This document shows, in pieces, positions 61,749-64,000 of a DNA stretch of 64,000 nt. The position numbers and the translations under genes are program-made. Under the pieces are notes generated by a model that worked only from the letters and a program-made list of their open reading frames with translations, was not told where the DNA came from and did not search any database. The stretch is from Candidatus Villigracilis affinis (lineage in GTDB: Bacteria > Chloroflexota > Anaerolineae > Anaerolineales > Villigracilaceae): the NCBI GenBank assembly GCA_016718275.1, contig JADKEA010000028.1:1-64000 (forward strand), given 5' to 3'. Positions within the stretch are counted from its first letter, which is position 1. Every line of letters begins with the position of its first letter.

Positions 61749-63271
61749 GCCCGCTCGTCCTAATAGTTGATTTGATTGTGCTCATCGTGGGTGTTACTGC
61801 CGGATATTTTTTCCACCGATATCAGGCCGAACAAGCCGCGAAGGCACGCCAGGAAAAAGCAGACGATATTTTGAAGGCGGCGAATTCACAAGCCCGCCTG
61901 ATCGAAAGCGGCGCACGTGAAAATGCCGCCAAAATCACCAAGGCCGCCGAATCCGAGGTCAAGGAACGCCGCATCGAACTGAGCAAGGAAACTGAGCGCC
62001 TCGATAAGCGCCGCGGCGAACTTGACAGCCGCTTCGACAAAATGGAACAGCGCGAACAAACGTTGAACAAACGTCAATCGCAGGTCGACAAGCGCGCAAA
62101 CGAGATTGACAAGCTATACGAAGACCAGATGAAAAAGCTTGAATTCGTGGCGCAAATGACCCAGGATGAAGCCCGCAAGGAATTGTTCGCTTCGGTCGAA
62201 AAGGAAGCACGCGGCGATATGGCACGCATCATCCGCCAGATCGAAGCCGAAGCGCGCGAAGAAGGTGAAAAACGCGCCCGCAAACTTATCGCAGATGCGA
62301 TCCAACGTGTGGCGTCTGAGCATGTAGCCGAGGTAACCCGCGCCGTAGTCACCCTCCCCAGCGAGGAAATGAAGGGCCGCATCGTCGGCCGCAATGGCCG
62401 CAATATCAAAGCCTTTGAGCAGGCCGCCGGTGTAGATGTGATCGTCGACGATACCCCAGACTCGGTCACGATCTCCTGCTTCGACTCCGTCCGCCGTGAA
62501 ATTGGTCGCCGCGCCCTTTCGAAGCTCATCCTTGATGGACGCATTCATCCCGCCCACATCGAAAAGATCGTGGAAGATGAAACCAAAGCCGTTGAAAAGA
62601 TCATCAATGAGGCGGGCGAACAGGCGGCCTACGAAGCCAACGTCACCGGCCTGCACAATGAAGTTTTGCGCATGATGGGGCGGTTGAAATTCCGCACATC
62701 ATACGGACAGAACCAGCTTGCTCATGCAGTGGAAGTTTCCAAGCTCGCGGGCATCCTTGCCGCTGAACTTGGCGCAAACATCGAATTGGCCAAACAGGGC
62801 GGCTTCTTGCACGACATCGGCAAAGCCATGGACCATAATCAGGACGGAACACATGCCGGCCTGGGCGCGGAATTCTGCAAACGGTATGGGGTCAACCCCA
62901 TCGTTGTGAATGCCATCGCTTCTCACCACCATGAAGTGGATCAGGATACCGTGGAAGCAGTCATCGCTGAGTCTGCAGATGCCATCTCTGGCGCCCGCCC
63001 CGGTGCCCGCCGTGAAGATCTGGAAGCGTACATCAAGCGCATCCGCACGCTCGAGGAAATGTCCATGTCTTTCGAAGGTGTGCAACAGGCCTTTGCCATT
63101 CAGGCAGGACGCGAAGTCCGTATTCTTGTCAAACCAGATACGATCGACGACCTATCTTCCGCAAGACTGGCACGCGATATCGCCAAGAAGATCGAAGAGA
63201 CCATGCAGTACCCAGGTCAAATCCGAGTAACAGTCATACGCGAGACACGGGCAACCGAATACGCCAAATAA
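61745..63271 (+). CDS. rny: Ribonuclease Y
   Basis: The 508-residue protein has an N-terminal membrane anchor (LIVDLIVLIVGVTAGYFFHR), a long coiled coil (about 30-190), a KH domain (about 200-270, GRIVGRNGRNIKAFEQAAGV) and the HD domain with its metal site (GGFLHDIGKAMDHN). It starts mRNA decay by endonucleolytic cleavage. Confidence 0.97.
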   Translation: MSPLVLIVDLIVLIVGVTAGYFFHRYQAEQAAKARQEKADDILKAANSQARLIESGARENAAKITKAAESEVKERRIELSKETERLDKRRGELDSRFDKMEQREQTLNKRQSQVDKRANEIDKLYEDQMKKLEFVAQMTQDEARKELFASVEKEARGDMARIIRQIEAEAREEGEKRARKLIADAIQRVASEHVAEVTRAVVTLPSEEMKGRIVGRNGRNIKAFEQAAGVDVIVDDTPDSVTISCFDSVRREIGRRALSKLILDGRIHPAHIEKIVEDETKAVEKIINEAGEQAAYEANVTGLHNEVLRMMGRLKFRTSYGQNQLAHAVEVSKLAGILAAELGANIELAKQGGFLHDIGKAMDHNQDGTHAGLGAEFCKRYGVNPIVVNAIASHHHEVDQDTVEAVIAESADAISGARPGARREDLEAYIKRIRTLEEMSMSFEGVQQAFAIQAGREVRILVKPDTIDDLSSARLARDIAKKIEETMQYPGQIRVTVIRETRATEYAK

Positions 63272-63281
63272 AATCAGATCG

Positions 63282-63316
63282 AAGCCTAAAGAAACGCCCT
63301 TTCTTTAGGCTTTTTC
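63282..63316 (+). terminator. Terminator of the recX-rny operon
   Basis: AAGCCTAAAGAAA, CGCCC, TTTCTTTAGGCTT, then T-rich sequence. Confidence 0.85.
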
Positions 63317-63398
63317 TTTTTTACAGTAGTCTGTACCATTTACAAGGAATCCACAATGTGGAGCTCCAAATTGGCGCATTATAATAAGCCGAAATCGT

Positions 63399-64000
63399 AT
63401 GCCTTCCACTCAAAAGACAATAATGAGCCGATATTTGGAATCACCCCAAGCGAAATGGCAACTCCTCGGTTTAGCCGTCATTTTTTATCTGACAGGCTCT
63501 ATTTTGTTGTTCGACTATTTTGATACGACCATCACCTCTTTGGGCGGGATACCGGTTTTAGTCGCCGCCTACTTCTTTGGAGTGCCGGGCGGCCTGCTTG
63601 CCAGCTTCATCGTTATTATTTCAAACACACTGCTGATCACAATGATTAAGGAGATTCCATGGAACCTTCTTAATAAGAATGATTTTGTGCTGTCCTCCTT
63701 CATTCTGCTGACGATTGGAGGAAGTGTCGGCATTATGAGAAAGCGCTATGAAGAGCATCAACATACTGTAGCGCAGCTACGTTCACGCGAACGATTTCTT
63801 GAACTATTGAACGATATGGCCCACGCCATCACCACTGCGCAAAGTTTCGAGGAAATGGCAAATATCCTCACCAACGACATCACCACCCTGCTTAATGCAG
63901 ACAGTTGTTACATCACCCGCTGGGACCCGATCAAGGAACAGGTGTTTCCAGTAGCGAACAATAACAAAACCGATTGGACATTCCAAAAACTTAAGTATCC
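63399..64000 (+). CDS. Membrane sensor protein with GAF-like domain, cut by the window end
   Basis: The partial product (200 residues) has three or four membrane helices in a MASE/DUF4118-like arrangement (LLGLAVIFYLTGSILLFDYF, GGLLASFIVIISNTLLI, FVLSSFILLTIGGSVGIM). A coiled coil (RKRYEEHQHTVAQLRSRERF) and the start of a GAF-like domain follow (LLNADSCYITRWDP). It is probably a sensor kinase or signal-output protein; the output domain lies outside the window. No strong ribosome binding site marks the ATG, and 63423 is an alternative start. Confidence 0.65.
   Translation, partial: MPSTQKTIMSRYLESPQAKWQLLGLAVIFYLTGSILLFDYFDTTITSLGGIPVLVAAYFFGVPGGLLASFIVIISNTLLITMIKEIPWNLLNKNDFVLSSFILLTIGGSVGIMRKRYEEHQHTVAQLRSRERFLELLNDMAHAITTAQSFEEMANILTNDITTLLNADSCYITRWDPIKEQVFPVANNNKTDWTFQKLKY

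Overview
The window looks like a chromosome segment from an Anaerolineae-type member of the Chloroflexota. The evidence is an alternative complex III operon, DUF4097/SHOCT-like gene clusters, an F420-type nitroreductase and the flavour of the small hypothetical proteins. No 16S gene is present, so the placement is an inference.

Positions 1-10400 are a co-directional (minus strand) integrated mobile element, cut by the left edge. Read right to left it holds an excisionase-like HTH protein, a run of small translationally coupled genes (an SH3 lipoprotein and a four-helix membrane protein among them), ParA, a DNA-binding-type protein, a cluster of phased GTAAGCA repeats, an intact tyrosine recombinase, a CHC2/Toprim primase-helicase broken by about ten frameshifts, an iteron-like repeat region and a replication-relaxation-like protein. 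At 10.2-10.4 kb lie two 51-bp repeats around a very GC-rich block.

Positions 10917-17615 are an alternative complex III operon (ActA, a split ActB1/ActB2, ActC, ActD, ActE and a further c-type cytochrome) behind a promoter with a tandem 10-bp repeat. 17.9-26.4 kb carry a small membrane protein, a LuxR-type regulator with a degenerate receiver next to a cytoplasmic HtrA protease, a ketopantoate reductase homologue, two MFS carriers and a quartet of genes that share one SHOCT-like helical module. Then come corA and lexA (with a LexA box inside its promoter).

28.4-33.9 kb are the conserved rplL-rplJ-rplA-rplK-nusG-secE-tRNA-Trp-rpmG-tuf-tRNA block. Directly divergent from it is a two-gene operon (P-loop ATPase plus a 78-aa protein) whose promoter carries the same 12-bp LexA box as lexA. 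35-48.9 kb are mixed housekeeping genes: acpS, an inactive/active M16 peptidase pair, a ferredoxin-NADP reductase-like flavoprotein, a CaiB-type CoA transferase, a dihydroorotate dehydrogenase-like gene, csp, a Ddn-type nitroreductase, dtd, trpS, an fmdB-like gene and an MFS gene. Upstream of trpS is a SelW/Rdx-like gene with an in-frame TGA in a CxxU motif, followed by a hairpin that fits a bacterial SECIS element; this is the clearest recoding signal in the window.

49-60.6 kb hold a giant ABC-cNMP-FtsX fusion, a malic enzyme with a phosphotransacetylase-like tail, and a tightly overlapping five-gene glycan operon. The right end carries a structured leader or RNA, recX, rny and the start of a GAF-type membrane sensor.

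Several clearly essential genes (tuf above all) are broken by single-base changes in short homopolymers, so the consensus probably contains residual indel errors. Other frameshifts should be read with that in mind.
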